NCBI GenBank assembly: GCA_012797915.1
Contig: JAAZOE010000018.1
Span: 1 to 23,797 of the forward strand
From: Candidatus Zixiibacteriota bacterium
GTDB taxonomy: Bacteria; Zixibacteria; MSB-5A5; GN15; JAAZOE01
DNA length: 23,797 nucleotides
Direction: 5' to 3'
Under the pieces are notes generated by a model. The model saw only the letters and a list, made by a program, of their open reading frames with translations. It made no database searches and was not told the DNA's origin. Positions 8,624 through 14,972 of the stretch are shown piece after piece. Numbering within the stretch: the stretch's first letter is position 1; every line of letters starts with the position of its first letter. The translations under genes were made by a program, and so were the position numbers.

Positions 8624-9280
8624 ATGATGAACCGGGGGCAATTGCAGAGGCAGAAGGAATTATGGTCAAGACGATCCGCGGAGCCGCCTTTTTTTCCCCT
8701 CATATTGTTAACCGTCTCCTGCAGCTGGTATGTGACCAGGGAATTCCGGCTGCCGGGCCACAGGGAATCGGCGGAGATCGACGGATGGACGTTCCAGCCC
8801 AGAATATCGGCTTTCCGCGGCCGGGTTGTCGAGGAGGTTCCCAAGTATAACCGGGATCGTTTTGCGCTGGAGATTATCGGGTACCACGAAGGAGCCGAAT
8901 TGAACAAGACCGACTGCGGCGTTGATATCGACATGGTCGCGCTGACCATGGTCGAGACGGGGCAACGGATGGCCTTCCGCAAATTCGGGTCCAGTATGAG
9001 CGCGGATTCGAAGACCTTCGAAAACTGGTTTTCATTCGCCGATTCGACCGGCAGCGGGTTGGTGCTCATTCCCCCGGAGATCGATACCGTGCGGCTCGAA
9101 TTCGACATTCGCTATTACCGGGGTGTGCACCGACAATTCCGACTTCCGCAGCAGGCTCCGGAAAAACCGGTGATGTTCGATTCCATCGCCGTCGATACCG
9201 TCAATCCGGAAACGTTCCGCCGGCATATTGTCCTTGAAACGAACCGCAAGGAATCCAAAAAATTGGGGCCGGGTATTTAA
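8624..9280 (+). CDS. Hypothetical, probable lipoprotein with a broken signal peptide
   Basis: As read, the frame can start at ATG 8624 (TTG 8612 is also in frame). It gives about 218 residues with a poor arginine-rich N-terminus followed by PLILLTVSC. A better start exists in another frame: ATG 8662, behind GAAGGA, reads MVKTIRGAAFF up to a run of seven T (8689-8695). Removing one T joins this to the main frame as a classic lipoprotein signal ending LLTVS-Cys. The mature part (IDGWTFQPRISAF, SGLVLIPPEIDTVRLEFDIRYY) looks like an extracytoplasmic beta-rich domain and is not recognised. The gene has its own strong promoter. The break could be phase variation, slippage, a consensus error or a real mutation. 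It ends in TAA. Confidence 0.7.
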   Translation: MMNRGQLQRQKELWSRRSAEPPFFPLILLTVSCSWYVTREFRLPGHRESAEIDGWTFQPRISAFRGRVVEEVPKYNRDRFALEIIGYHEGAELNKTDCGVDIDMVALTMVETGQRMAFRKFGSSMSADSKTFENWFSFADSTGSGLVLIPPEIDTVRLEFDIRYYRGVHRQFRLPQQAPEKPVMFDSIAVDTVNPETFRRHIVLETNRKESKKLGPGI

Positions 9281-9347
9281 GGGCCTTCATCATCCGGCCG
9301 CCGGCCGAAAGAGTTCTTGCCTCCGTCCCAGTGACTCTCTCTCGACC

Positions 9348-9417
9348 GTCATTCTGAGCGCAGCGAAGAATCTCGTGGCGAGATCGAGATCCTTCGCTTC
9401 GTTCAGAGTGGCTGGTC
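9348..9417. repeat. Imperfect inverted-repeat element in a convergent intergenic gap
   Basis: Two 25-base arms (9350-9374 and 9386-9410) match in about 21 positions when one is reverse-complemented, with an 11-base centre. The arm begins CATTCTGAGCGCAGCGAAG. This matches a dispersed intergenic repeat I remember from many bacterial draft genomes. It lies between the convergent lipoprotein and metallo-beta-lactamase genes and encodes nothing visible. Confidence 0.65.
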
Positions 9418-9428
9418 AGGAGATGATA

Positions 9429-10061
9429 TTACAGCATCTCGACCCGCGCCGGTTTTTCGCCGCCGGTGAAGCGGACCGCATCGCCGCGCCATATCGGGCA
9501 AAACGACTTCACGTCCGGGAACTGACCGGCGAATTTGCTCATGAACCGCGGATAATAATACTCCCGCATGTATCCATGCGTCGGGATCACCAGTTTGGGA
9601 TGGAGTTTCTCCAGCGTGTAGACCGTTCCCTCGGCCAGCGCGACCGTGTCCTGATAATGGCAGCCGGTGACGTTGACCAGAGCGATATCGACGGAACCCA
9701 CCGCCGCGGCGATGGAATCGATCTGCGAAGTGAATCCCTGCTTTTGATCGGGCAACCATCCGGCCGGGTCGCCGGCATGGTAGATGGTCAGGCCGTCCAC
9801 GCCGATGACGAACCCGACCCCGGCATCATTCGAACGGACCGCCATCACCCGCATGCCGTCGATGGTTTTAGTCATCCCCGTCCCGAGATATTCATACGCC
9901 TGCCCGGCATATCCCTGGCGGGCGTTTTCCGGCAATGAATCCGGCTGAAACCCGAACACATATTGCAGCCGGGGTATGTGCCCCGGCCAGCCGAAGATGG
10001 TCGCGTCGAAATGATCGCCGTGTTCATGCGAGACGAACACGGTCACATCTTCCGGGGCCAC
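9429..10061 (-). CDS. Metallo-beta-lactamase-fold hydrolase domain (UlaG/UPF0173-like), N-terminus frame-shifted
   Basis: From GTG 10061 the protein has 210 residues and carries the metal-binding SHEHGDHFD motif near its start, AGD (YHAGDPAG) in the middle and PTHG near the end, as in UlaG-like and UPF0173 hydrolases. Coding sequence clearly continues upstream in the same frame to about 10245: the translation there (DGEAYLWYLGNCGYAIK, FLVFDYF) supplies the first strands of the fold. No ATG, GTG or TTG occurs in that frame before the stop at 10449-10451. Adding one base near 10240-10270 would join it to the ankyrin frame. It is therefore probably the C-terminal domain of one interrupted exported protein. 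Substrate is unknown. Confidence 0.8.
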   Translation of the reverse strand: MAPEDVTVFVSHEHGDHFDATIFGWPGHIPRLQYVFGFQPDSLPENARQGYAGQAYEYLGTGMTKTIDGMRVMAVRSNDAGVGFVIGVDGLTIYHAGDPAGWLPDQKQGFTSQIDSIAAAVGSVDIALVNVTGCHYQDTVALAEGTVYTLEKLHPKLVIPTHGYMREYYYPRFMSKFAGQFPDVKSFCPIWRGDAVRFTGGEKPARVEML

Positions 10062-10234
10062 CTCGGCCGGATCGATGAACCCATTGGCCAGCGATGGTTC
10101 CGTCGGGTGCAGTCTACGCGTGAAATAATCGAAGACGAGGAAATGGTTGCGGGTCTTGATCGCGTATCCGCAGTTGCCGAGGTACCACAGATACGCTTCA
10201 CCGTCAGCCGGCTGCTGATCAAGATAGGTGGAAG

Positions 10235-10849
10235 TCAGCGGTTTTGCCTCGGTGACCGTGGTTTGGCGCCGCCGTTCCGCAGAAGCTCTGCGATCCGGGT
10301 ATGGCCGCAGCGGAGGGCGATGTCGAGCGGGGTCATGCCCATGCAGTCGACCGCGCTGCGATCGGCCGCCACCGGAAACACCACCTCCACCATTGGCAGT
10401 TCTCCCTGCAACACGGCCAGATGAAGCGGTATTCGACCGGACCTGTTGTCAACGGCTTCTGTCCGCGCGCCATGGGCGATCAAGTATTTTGCCATATTCA
10501 ACTGCCCGGATTGGACCGCGTCCGCGAACGCCGTTGTACCGTCATCCGTGACCACGTTGGGGTCGGCCCCGGCCTTCAGCAACAGGCTCATGGCAGCCGT
10601 GTCGTTGGTCGAGGCCGCGAAGACCAACGCCGTCCGACCACCGGGGAGGGACTTGTTCGGGTCGGCCCCGTGTTTAAGCGGGGTCTGCACGATTCCGGGG
10701 ATCACCTCGGCCCGGCTTGGATCCCACGAGAGCCAGAGCGTGGCGGTGATCAGCGGACTTTCTCCGCCGGGAGGGATGGCATTGGGATCGGCGCCCGCTT
10801 TCAATATATACTCCACGGCCTCGAGGTTATGGCCGTTGACCGCGCACAC
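10235..10849 (-). CDS. Ankyrin-repeat region, middle piece of an interrupted gene
   Basis: This piece has about five or six ankyrin repeats with the usual GxTPL, A, LLxxGADPN pattern (for example LLLKAGADPNVVTDDGTTAF). Position 10849 is only the first possible GTG. The same frame is open back to a TAG at 10865-10867, immediately preceded by the other ankyrin piece. Reading across that TAG completes a normal repeat (ADINTTAPG, then GISPLVCAVNGHNLEAVEYIL), so the two pieces were one gene. The frame ends at TGA 10235-10237 inside the sequence coding for the metallo-beta-lactamase domain. With no Shine-Dalgarno at 10849, separate translation is doubtful. Confidence 0.75.
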   Translation of the reverse strand: MCAVNGHNLEAVEYILKAGADPNAIPPGGESPLITATLWLSWDPSRAEVIPGIVQTPLKHGADPNKSLPGGRTALVFAASTNDTAAMSLLLKAGADPNVVTDDGTTAFADAVQSGQLNMAKYLIAHGARTEAVDNRSGRIPLHLAVLQGELPMVEVVFPVAADRSAVDCMGMTPLDIALRCGHTRIAELLRNGGAKPRSPRQNR

Positions 10850-10864
10850 CAGAGGGGATATCCC

Positions 10865-11320
10865 CTAACCTGGCGCGGTGGTATTGATGTCGGCGCCGGC
10901 ATCGATCAGAATCTTCATGGTGGGAAAACTGCCGCTGGTGGCCGCGTTGGTCAACGGCGTATATCCGCCCTGATTGGCGATATTGACATTGGCCCCCTTT
11001 TCCACCAGCAGTCGCACCACCGCCTCATGACCGGCCAGGGCAGCACCGTGCAAAGGCGCACTGCCGGAGGTGGTCAGGACGTTGGGATCGGCCCCGCGCG
11101 CCAGCAGCAAACCGACGATTCCCAGCTGGCCCCCATAGGCGACCGTGTGCAAGGGCGTTCGGCCGTTGGCCAGCCGTTCAGCCAGAAGCGCCGGGTTGGC
11201 ATCCAGCATGGCGGCCACCGCCGCGCCGTCTCCCTGATCGATCGTCTCGTGAATCGTCGCCGCCGGCAGGGCGCTGAAAAGGGCCAGAGCAACCGGCGGA
11301 AGGAACCATCCAAGCCTCAT
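10865..11320 (-). CDS. Exported ankyrin-repeat protein, N-terminal piece ending at an in-frame TAG
   Basis: From ATG 11320, with AGGA about 8 bases upstream, the sequence starts with a signal peptide (MRLGWFLPPVALALFSALPA). Four ankyrin repeats follow, including TPLHTVAYGGQLGIVGLLL and APLHGAALAGHEAVVRLL. An in-frame ATG at 11377 would put non-hydrophobic residues before the signal and is not preferred. The piece stops at TAG 10865-10867 in the middle of a repeat that continues in the same frame. The complete product would be about 630 residues: signal peptide, roughly nine ankyrin repeats and a metallo-beta-lactamase domain in the periplasm. As read, it is broken twice. Confidence 0.78.
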   Translation of the reverse strand: MRLGWFLPPVALALFSALPAATIHETIDQGDGAAVAAMLDANPALLAERLANGRTPLHTVAYGGQLGIVGLLLARGADPNVLTTSGSAPLHGAALAGHEAVVRLLVEKGANVNIANQGGYTPLTNAATSGSFPTMKILIDAGADINTTAPG

Positions 11321-11478
11321 AACGACCATCCTTTCATTCCGGTCCGCGGGCACTTGGTTCGATGGTGGTGATACCATGACGCTAAGAAGATGCGGATCGT
11401 GAAGAGATTGTTTCAGGCTATTTTGGGGAGGAGCCGGTTGCCCGGCAGAGGTCTCCTGTGGTTGTCCATTTTCATTTC

Positions 11479-11505
11479 GGGCCGATACACAAGTCGGTCC
11501 CTACG
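11479..11505. repeat. Short palindromic repeat ending CCCTACG
   Basis: GGGCCGA (11479-11485) pairs with TCGGTCC (11494-11500) with one wobble around an eight-base loop, followed by CTACG. A second element of the same design lies 90 bases downstream. Both resemble dispersed intergenic hairpins and are non-coding. Confidence 0.45.
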
Positions 11506-11566
11506 GGTCATAATCGACATCCGCCGATTTGTAAGCATATTTCGGCCAGGGTGCAAATTGAATTGC

Positions 11567-11591
11567 GGGCGCCTCCCGAGGCGCCCCTACG
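11567..11591. repeat. Perfect hairpin repeat downstream of galT
   Basis: GGGCGCCT (11567-11574) and AGGCGCCC (11579-11586) form a perfect 8-bp stem with a four-base loop, followed by CTACG like the element at 11479. On the minus strand it lies just past the galT stop. It could act as a weak terminator there, although the following bases are only mildly T-rich. Confidence 0.5.
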
Positions 11592-11617
11592 AAAGGTTCC
11601 CGGGTTACATCGCCACG

Positions 11618-12622
11618 TCAGGCAAGGTTGATGTGCGTATCGCGCAAGGCACGGGCCGAATCCTCGGGGGCGACGCTGTTGATATAAATGCCCGAACCCA
11701 TCTCGAACCCGGCCGGGATCGACACCTTGGGGATGACTACCATGTACCAATGCAGGTAGCGGACATCTTCATCGCCGATGGCCGCCGAGCGGATGATGAA
11801 ATTGTAGTCGGGATCATCCAGACAATAAAACAGCCGCGCCAGCAGGTCGCGGAGGATGCCGGCCATGTCGCCAAGATCGTCGTCCTTCATGGAAACGAAA
11901 CTGGGCATGTGCCGCTTGGGATAGATTCGCGCTTCATACGGCGACCGGGCCGCGAACGGGCAGAAGGCGACGAACCGTTCGGTTTCGGCGATGATGCGGT
12001 ACCCCTGCCGCAACTCCTCGCGCATCATGTCGCAATAGACGCACCGGCCGGTCTCGTCGTAGTACCCGATCGCCTGCTCCCAGGGATTGCGCACGTGCGG
12101 CGGGACGATCGGCGTGGCGATGATCTGCGAATGGGGATGCACCAGCGAGGTCCCCGCCCGCGGGCCGTGGTTGCGGAAAATGGTCACCAAATTCACGTTC
12201 GGATTGCGGCTGATCGCCTGCTGACGGTCGCGGTACGCCCGCAATACCGTCGCCACCCCTTCCACCTTCATCCGGGCCAGGGTGAGATTATGCTGGGGAT
12301 GTTCGATCACCACCTCGGCGATGCCAAACCCGTGGGCCGATAAAAATGCCCCGACCAGCGATCGACGGGTATCCTGATCCGGTTGAAGCGCCGCGAACTT
12401 GTTTGGCACCACGCGCACCACCCACTGCCCCTCCTGCGAATAAATCAATGTCGGCTCAGCGGTCAGATGTTCGTTTCCCTGGCAGAAGGGGCAATCGGCC
12501 TTATGGGGCGGGGCGGGCTCGCGCTGCGGTTTTTCCTTGATAAAATCCGACGGCCGTTTGCCCCGATCAGCCGACAGGATGACCCATTCCTTGGTGGCCA
12601 GATTCTGGCGAAATTCCGACAT
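11618..12622 (-). CDS. galT: Galactose-1-phosphate uridylyltransferase
   Basis: The 334-residue protein is a complete GalT. It catalyses exchange of UMP between UDP-glucose and galactose-1-phosphate in the Leloir pathway. The catalytic His162-Pro-His164 with SQ lies in VHPHSQIIATP, preceded by FRNHGPRAGTS. Zinc-type CxxC pairs are at CPFC (44-47) and CVYC (about 193-196). The second HIT-like half contains YLHWYMVVIPK. Length is normal for bacterial enzymes. GGGAG lies 7 bases before the ATG. No other galactose genes are nearby, so a housekeeping role in nucleotide-sugar supply is as likely as galactose catabolism. It ends in TGA. Confidence 0.95.
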   Translation of the reverse strand: MSEFRQNLATKEWVILSADRGKRPSDFIKEKPQREPAPPHKADCPFCQGNEHLTAEPTLIYSQEGQWVVRVVPNKFAALQPDQDTRRSLVGAFLSAHGFGIAEVVIEHPQHNLTLARMKVEGVATVLRAYRDRQQAISRNPNVNLVTIFRNHGPRAGTSLVHPHSQIIATPIVPPHVRNPWEQAIGYYDETGRCVYCDMMREELRQGYRIIAETERFVAFCPFAARSPYEARIYPKRHMPSFVSMKDDDLGDMAGILRDLLARLFYCLDDPDYNFIIRSAAIGDEDVRYLHWYMVVIPKVSIPAGFEMGSGIYINSVAPEDSARALRDTHINLA

Positions 12623-12648
12623 GGTCTACTCCCGGCATGACAAGAATG

Positions 12649-12677
12649 AATATCTATCCGGAAGTAGTCGGATTCAA
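12649..12677 (-). promoter_or_regulatory. Candidate promoter for galT
   Basis: On the minus strand TTGAAT (12677-12672) and GATATT (12654-12649) are 17 bp apart. The predicted start is about 20 bases before the galT ATG at 12622. Confidence 0.4.
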
Positions 12678-12786
12678 ACCGAAGCGTCAACCTTGGAATC
12701 GGGAAAAGTTCGGAACCGTGGGGTCATCCGCCACAGGCGGACCGATGAACGGCAAACCCCGAGGAAACAAAACAACACATCGCGTT

Positions 12787-12829
12787 CGGGCAGGTCTTGC
12801 GGCCCCGCAGGAGGCGTGTGACCTGCCCG
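12787..12829. repeat. Inverted repeat with 10-bp perfect arms
   Basis: CGGGCAGGTC (12787-12796) and GACCTGCCCG (12820-12829) are exact reverse complements around a 23-base GC-rich centre that itself contains TGCGG/CCGCA. It sits between galT and the upstream JmjC-like gene. A further short hairpin (TCCGCC/GGCGGA) is at about 12728-12742. These look like dispersed palindromes rather than a terminator, since no T run follows on either strand. Confidence 0.5.
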
Positions 12830-12856
12830 TGAGGGCAATGTGGGTCGGTCGACCGC

Positions 12857-13723
12857 CTAGACATGTCTGCCGCCGCCCAAAAGCCGTTTCGCTTCCAGAA
12901 ACGATGCAATCATCGAATGCTTGAGACCGTCGCGCAAAGGATGCCGTCCGTACGGCGCCGGCGTGATTCCCACTCGCCGCAGACGGGCGTTCAGCCGATA
13001 GACGCGGTCGCGTCGGAGGATTTCATCGGAATAATAGGTAATGGAAAACGAGACCGAAACCTCATCCTCCACCTTCACCCAATGCGGCGCCATGACCGGG
13101 ATATAGACGCCGTCCCCCGGTTTCATGACGAAGGTGAATCCCTTTTTCTCGAATTCCTCGCGGTATTCCAGCTTTCCCATCATGCCGCCGGAGGCGTAGT
13201 ACCGCTCCAACTCTTCCTCCGACACAATCGACCGGTCGGAGGGGTCGAAGACATGGATGACCTTGGTGCCGCGAATCTGCAACAGGAAGTTGTGCTCGGG
13301 ATCGAAATGATAGGGGGAAATCGAGCCGGGGGAGGTGATGAAGATCCATCCCTGCGGCCGGGTCATGCCGGGGGCGGCGTTGGCCAGCGTCGGTTGCGCC
13401 GATTCCAGCGTTTGCTCGACCAGGCCGCGATAGGTCGGATCGAGCTCGACGTTGCGCACGGCCATCCAGGATTTACAGTCCCGTATCTGCCGGATGGTTT
13501 CCTCGGGGGTCAGGCCGGTGGCCGGGATAGTCTTGCGGTCGGTGTTGACCTCGACATCGCCGGGATAGTACAGCGTCCGGTCCTGCGGCAGGGCTTTCTG
13601 CAGTTCCAGAAGCCGGGGAATTTCAAACAGCGGGTTGTCGGTGAGGTTGTGCTTGACCGCAAACGGGAGGATGGATTTTTGGGCGGCCATCAGATTAGCG
13701 TCAAACGCAAGCGTTGGGTTCAT
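12857..13723 (-). CDS. JmjC/cupin_8-like Fe(II) oxygenase-family protein
   Basis: From ATG 13723 the protein has 288 residues. The double-stranded beta-helix metal site is visible as His139-x-Asp141 in SPYHFDPEHNFLLQI and His214 in YIPVMAPHWV. The GTKVIHVFDP strand and KPGDGVYIP turn are typical of the JmjC-like cupin_8 group, which includes 2-oxoglutarate-dependent hydroxylases. The frame is open further upstream, but the extra residues are unlike a protein domain and lie in AT-rich intergenic DNA, so the longer start was rejected. The substrate, whether a protein side chain or a small molecule, cannot be told. It ends in TAG. Confidence 0.82.
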   Translation of the reverse strand: MNPTLAFDANLMAAQKSILPFAVKHNLTDNPLFEIPRLLELQKALPQDRTLYYPGDVEVNTDRKTIPATGLTPEETIRQIRDCKSWMAVRNVELDPTYRGLVEQTLESAQPTLANAAPGMTRPQGWIFITSPGSISPYHFDPEHNFLLQIRGTKVIHVFDPSDRSIVSEEELERYYASGGMMGKLEYREEFEKKGFTFVMKPGDGVYIPVMAPHWVKVEDEVSVSFSITYYSDEILRRDRVYRLNARLRRVGITPAPYGRHPLRDGLKHSMIASFLEAKRLLGGGRHV

Positions 13724-14066
13724 GGAACGATTCCGGATACAAGTTTCGGCCCTAGACAGGACCCGATTGCCTGAAGAATCGAACCCCGCCCGCGGGCCAT
13801 TAATCAAGATAAATATTATCTTTATTTTATACGCAGCCTGTCTGATTTTATTGGCCGAATACGCCCTATCGATCATCACGTATCTCAAGATACCGGAAAT
13901 TCGGCCAGTTCCAATAATGGCGTTCAACCAATTAATCCGCAATATGTTACCATGCCTAGTATGGCCGATTCGTGCCACTTTCTCAGAAAAGGTGGGAATA
14001 TTTCCGCCTGGAGAATCACATTTTAAGAAAATTTGGAGAAAATCCACTTTTGTTGCGTATTACATC
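13724..14066. other. AT-rich non-coding gap at the edge of the accessory island
   Basis: These roughly 340 bases lie between the divergent JmjC-like gene and the three-gene island. Base composition becomes visibly AT-rich. No credible gene is seen; the long frames here are extensions of, or antisense to, the JmjC-like gene. A short inverted repeat GTATC-TCAA-GATAC (about 13880-13893) shares its half-site with the operator at 14083 and may be a second regulator site or chance. Confidence 0.5.
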
Positions 14067-14094
14067 TTGACAGCCAAGCCCGTGATACTATATT
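14067..14094 (+). promoter_or_regulatory. Promoter of the toxin-antitoxin-chaperone-like island
   Basis: TTGACA (14067-14072) and TATATT (14089-14094) are 16 bp apart. The -10 element lies inside the inverted repeat at 14083-14102, so a repressor bound there would block RNA polymerase. Confidence 0.65.
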
Positions 14095-14102
14095 TAGTAT
14101 CA
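14083..14102. promoter_or_regulatory. Operator-like inverted repeat over the promoter
   Basis: TGATACTA (14083-14090), spacer TATT, TAGTATCA (14095-14102): a perfect 8-bp inverted repeat covering the -10 element. This is the usual arrangement for autorepression by an antitoxin. The ribbon-helix-helix domain of the HicB-like protein two genes on is the natural candidate ligand. Confidence 0.65.
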
Positions 14103-14110
14103 TCGTGTAG

Positions 14111-14458
14111 AATAGCTATATAGGTGACGATACAAGAAACGGGCTTGTTAGGATCGCCAAACTGCGCGAGCAACTTGAAGCATTCAAGAGGCAAAAAAGC
14201 GGTGAGTTGCTCTTGGCTCCTATCGAAAAACGGATGATTAGGGAACTCGGCGTAGAAAGGTTAGCGAAGGACGGCATAATCATCGTGTACCGACACCCTG
14301 CCATAGCCGAAATCCATGGCGGTGATGACAGTTTTGTGGTGCATGTGATCCATGGCAAACGGCGAGAGATGATCTACCGGAAGAATTTCCTTGAGTATCT
14401 ATATAAACGACTCAGGGAAATCATCGACCAGACGGAAGTGGAGGCGCGTGATGTCTGA
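14111..14458 (+). CDS. Unrecognised small basic protein, candidate toxin; start unresolved
   Basis: The frame is open from 14111 to TGA 14456-14458, and sequence from about 14147 (LVRIAKLREQLEAFKRQ) looks coding. The only usual start codon in frame is TTG 14207, which would cut into it and has no Shine-Dalgarno. GTG 14124 begins a different frame (TIQETGL) that would join smoothly if one base were added near 14147. The C-terminal part, with predicted helix-strand-strand-helix character (IIIVYRHPAIAEIHGG, FVVHVIHGKRREMIYRKN, FLEYLYKRLREII), is basic and matches no family I know. It lacks the GSHH signature of HicA. Its end overlaps the HicB-like gene by eight bases. Its position as first gene of a TAC-like operon suggests a toxin. 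Confidence 0.6.
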   Translation, partial: NSYIGDDTRNGLVRIAKLREQLEAFKRQKSGELLLAPIEKRMIRELGVERLAKDGIIIVYRHPAIAEIHGGDDSFVVHVIHGKRREMIYRKNFLEYLYKRLREIIDQTEVEARDV

Positions 14459-14972
14459 CAAAAAGAAAGACCTCAATTATTATCTCGGCTTGGACTATGA
14501 TCTTATCATCCGGAAGATCACTTCGGAGGACGGGTCGTTCTATCAAGTGACCACCAGAGAATTGAGTCCTGCGGCGTTCTATGGGACAGGGGATGCCATT
14601 GAGGGAGCCATTCGTTCTTTTGAAGAAACGAAGAAAGTCCTCTTTAAACATCACTTGGAGCGCGGAATTGAAATTCCTGAACCTGAAAGGGAAGAGGATT
14701 CCGACTATAGTGGTAAATTTGTGGTAAGGACATCACCGGCCTTACATTGCAGGCTGGTAAAGATCGCCAAAAAGAATAGGCAGAGCCTCAATTCATACGT
14801 TAATGCAGTACTTGAAAGAACAACTACAGCTGATGACATTATGGAAGCGACGAAGCAAGCATTATGCGCGACATTCCATTTACATACGGAGAGATACCTC
14901 AGGTCCATCTATACATTTGAAGAAGGAAGACATTCACCAGCGCTTGGACAAAAGGAGGTAAATGCGGCATGA
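14451..14972 (+). CDS. HicB-like antitoxin with ribbon-helix-helix domain and C-terminal extension
   Basis: From ATG 14451 (GGAGG 6 bases upstream) the protein has 173 residues. The N-terminal part resembles the HicB partial RNase-H fold: YYLGLDYDLIIRKITSEDGS, then FYGTGDAIEGAIRSFEETK. Residues 88-122 (GKFVVRTSPALHCRLVKIAKK, SLNSYVNAVLE) are the RHH/Arc-type DNA-binding segment found at the end of HicB proteins. About 50 further residues (123-173, TADDIMEATKQAL, FHLHTERYLRSIYTFEEG) exceed a normal HicB. In TAC systems such an added tail is where the chaperone binds. The gene overlaps its upstream neighbour by eight bases and its downstream neighbour as ATGA. An in-frame ORF from 14391 overlaps the previous gene and was rejected. 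Confidence 0.82.
   Translation: MSDKKKDLNYYLGLDYDLIIRKITSEDGSFYQVTTRELSPAAFYGTGDAIEGAIRSFEETKKVLFKHHLERGIEIPEPEREEDSDYSGKFVVRTSPALHCRLVKIAKKNRQSLNSYVNAVLERTTTADDIMEATKQALCATFHLHTERYLRSIYTFEEGRHSPALGQKEVNAA

Noticed and set aside
10301..11371. 356-residue plus-strand frame opposite the ankyrin gene
   Set aside because: Antisense shadow of ankyrin repeats; the minus strand holds the signal peptide and repeats.
13635..14123. Plus-strand frame running through the AT-rich gap
   Set aside because: It begins antisense inside the JmjC-like gene, has no Shine-Dalgarno and no recognisable domain.
14207..14458. HicA assignment for the first island gene
   Set aside because: It precedes a HicB-like gene, but the glycine-rich GSHH-type signature of HicA is not present.
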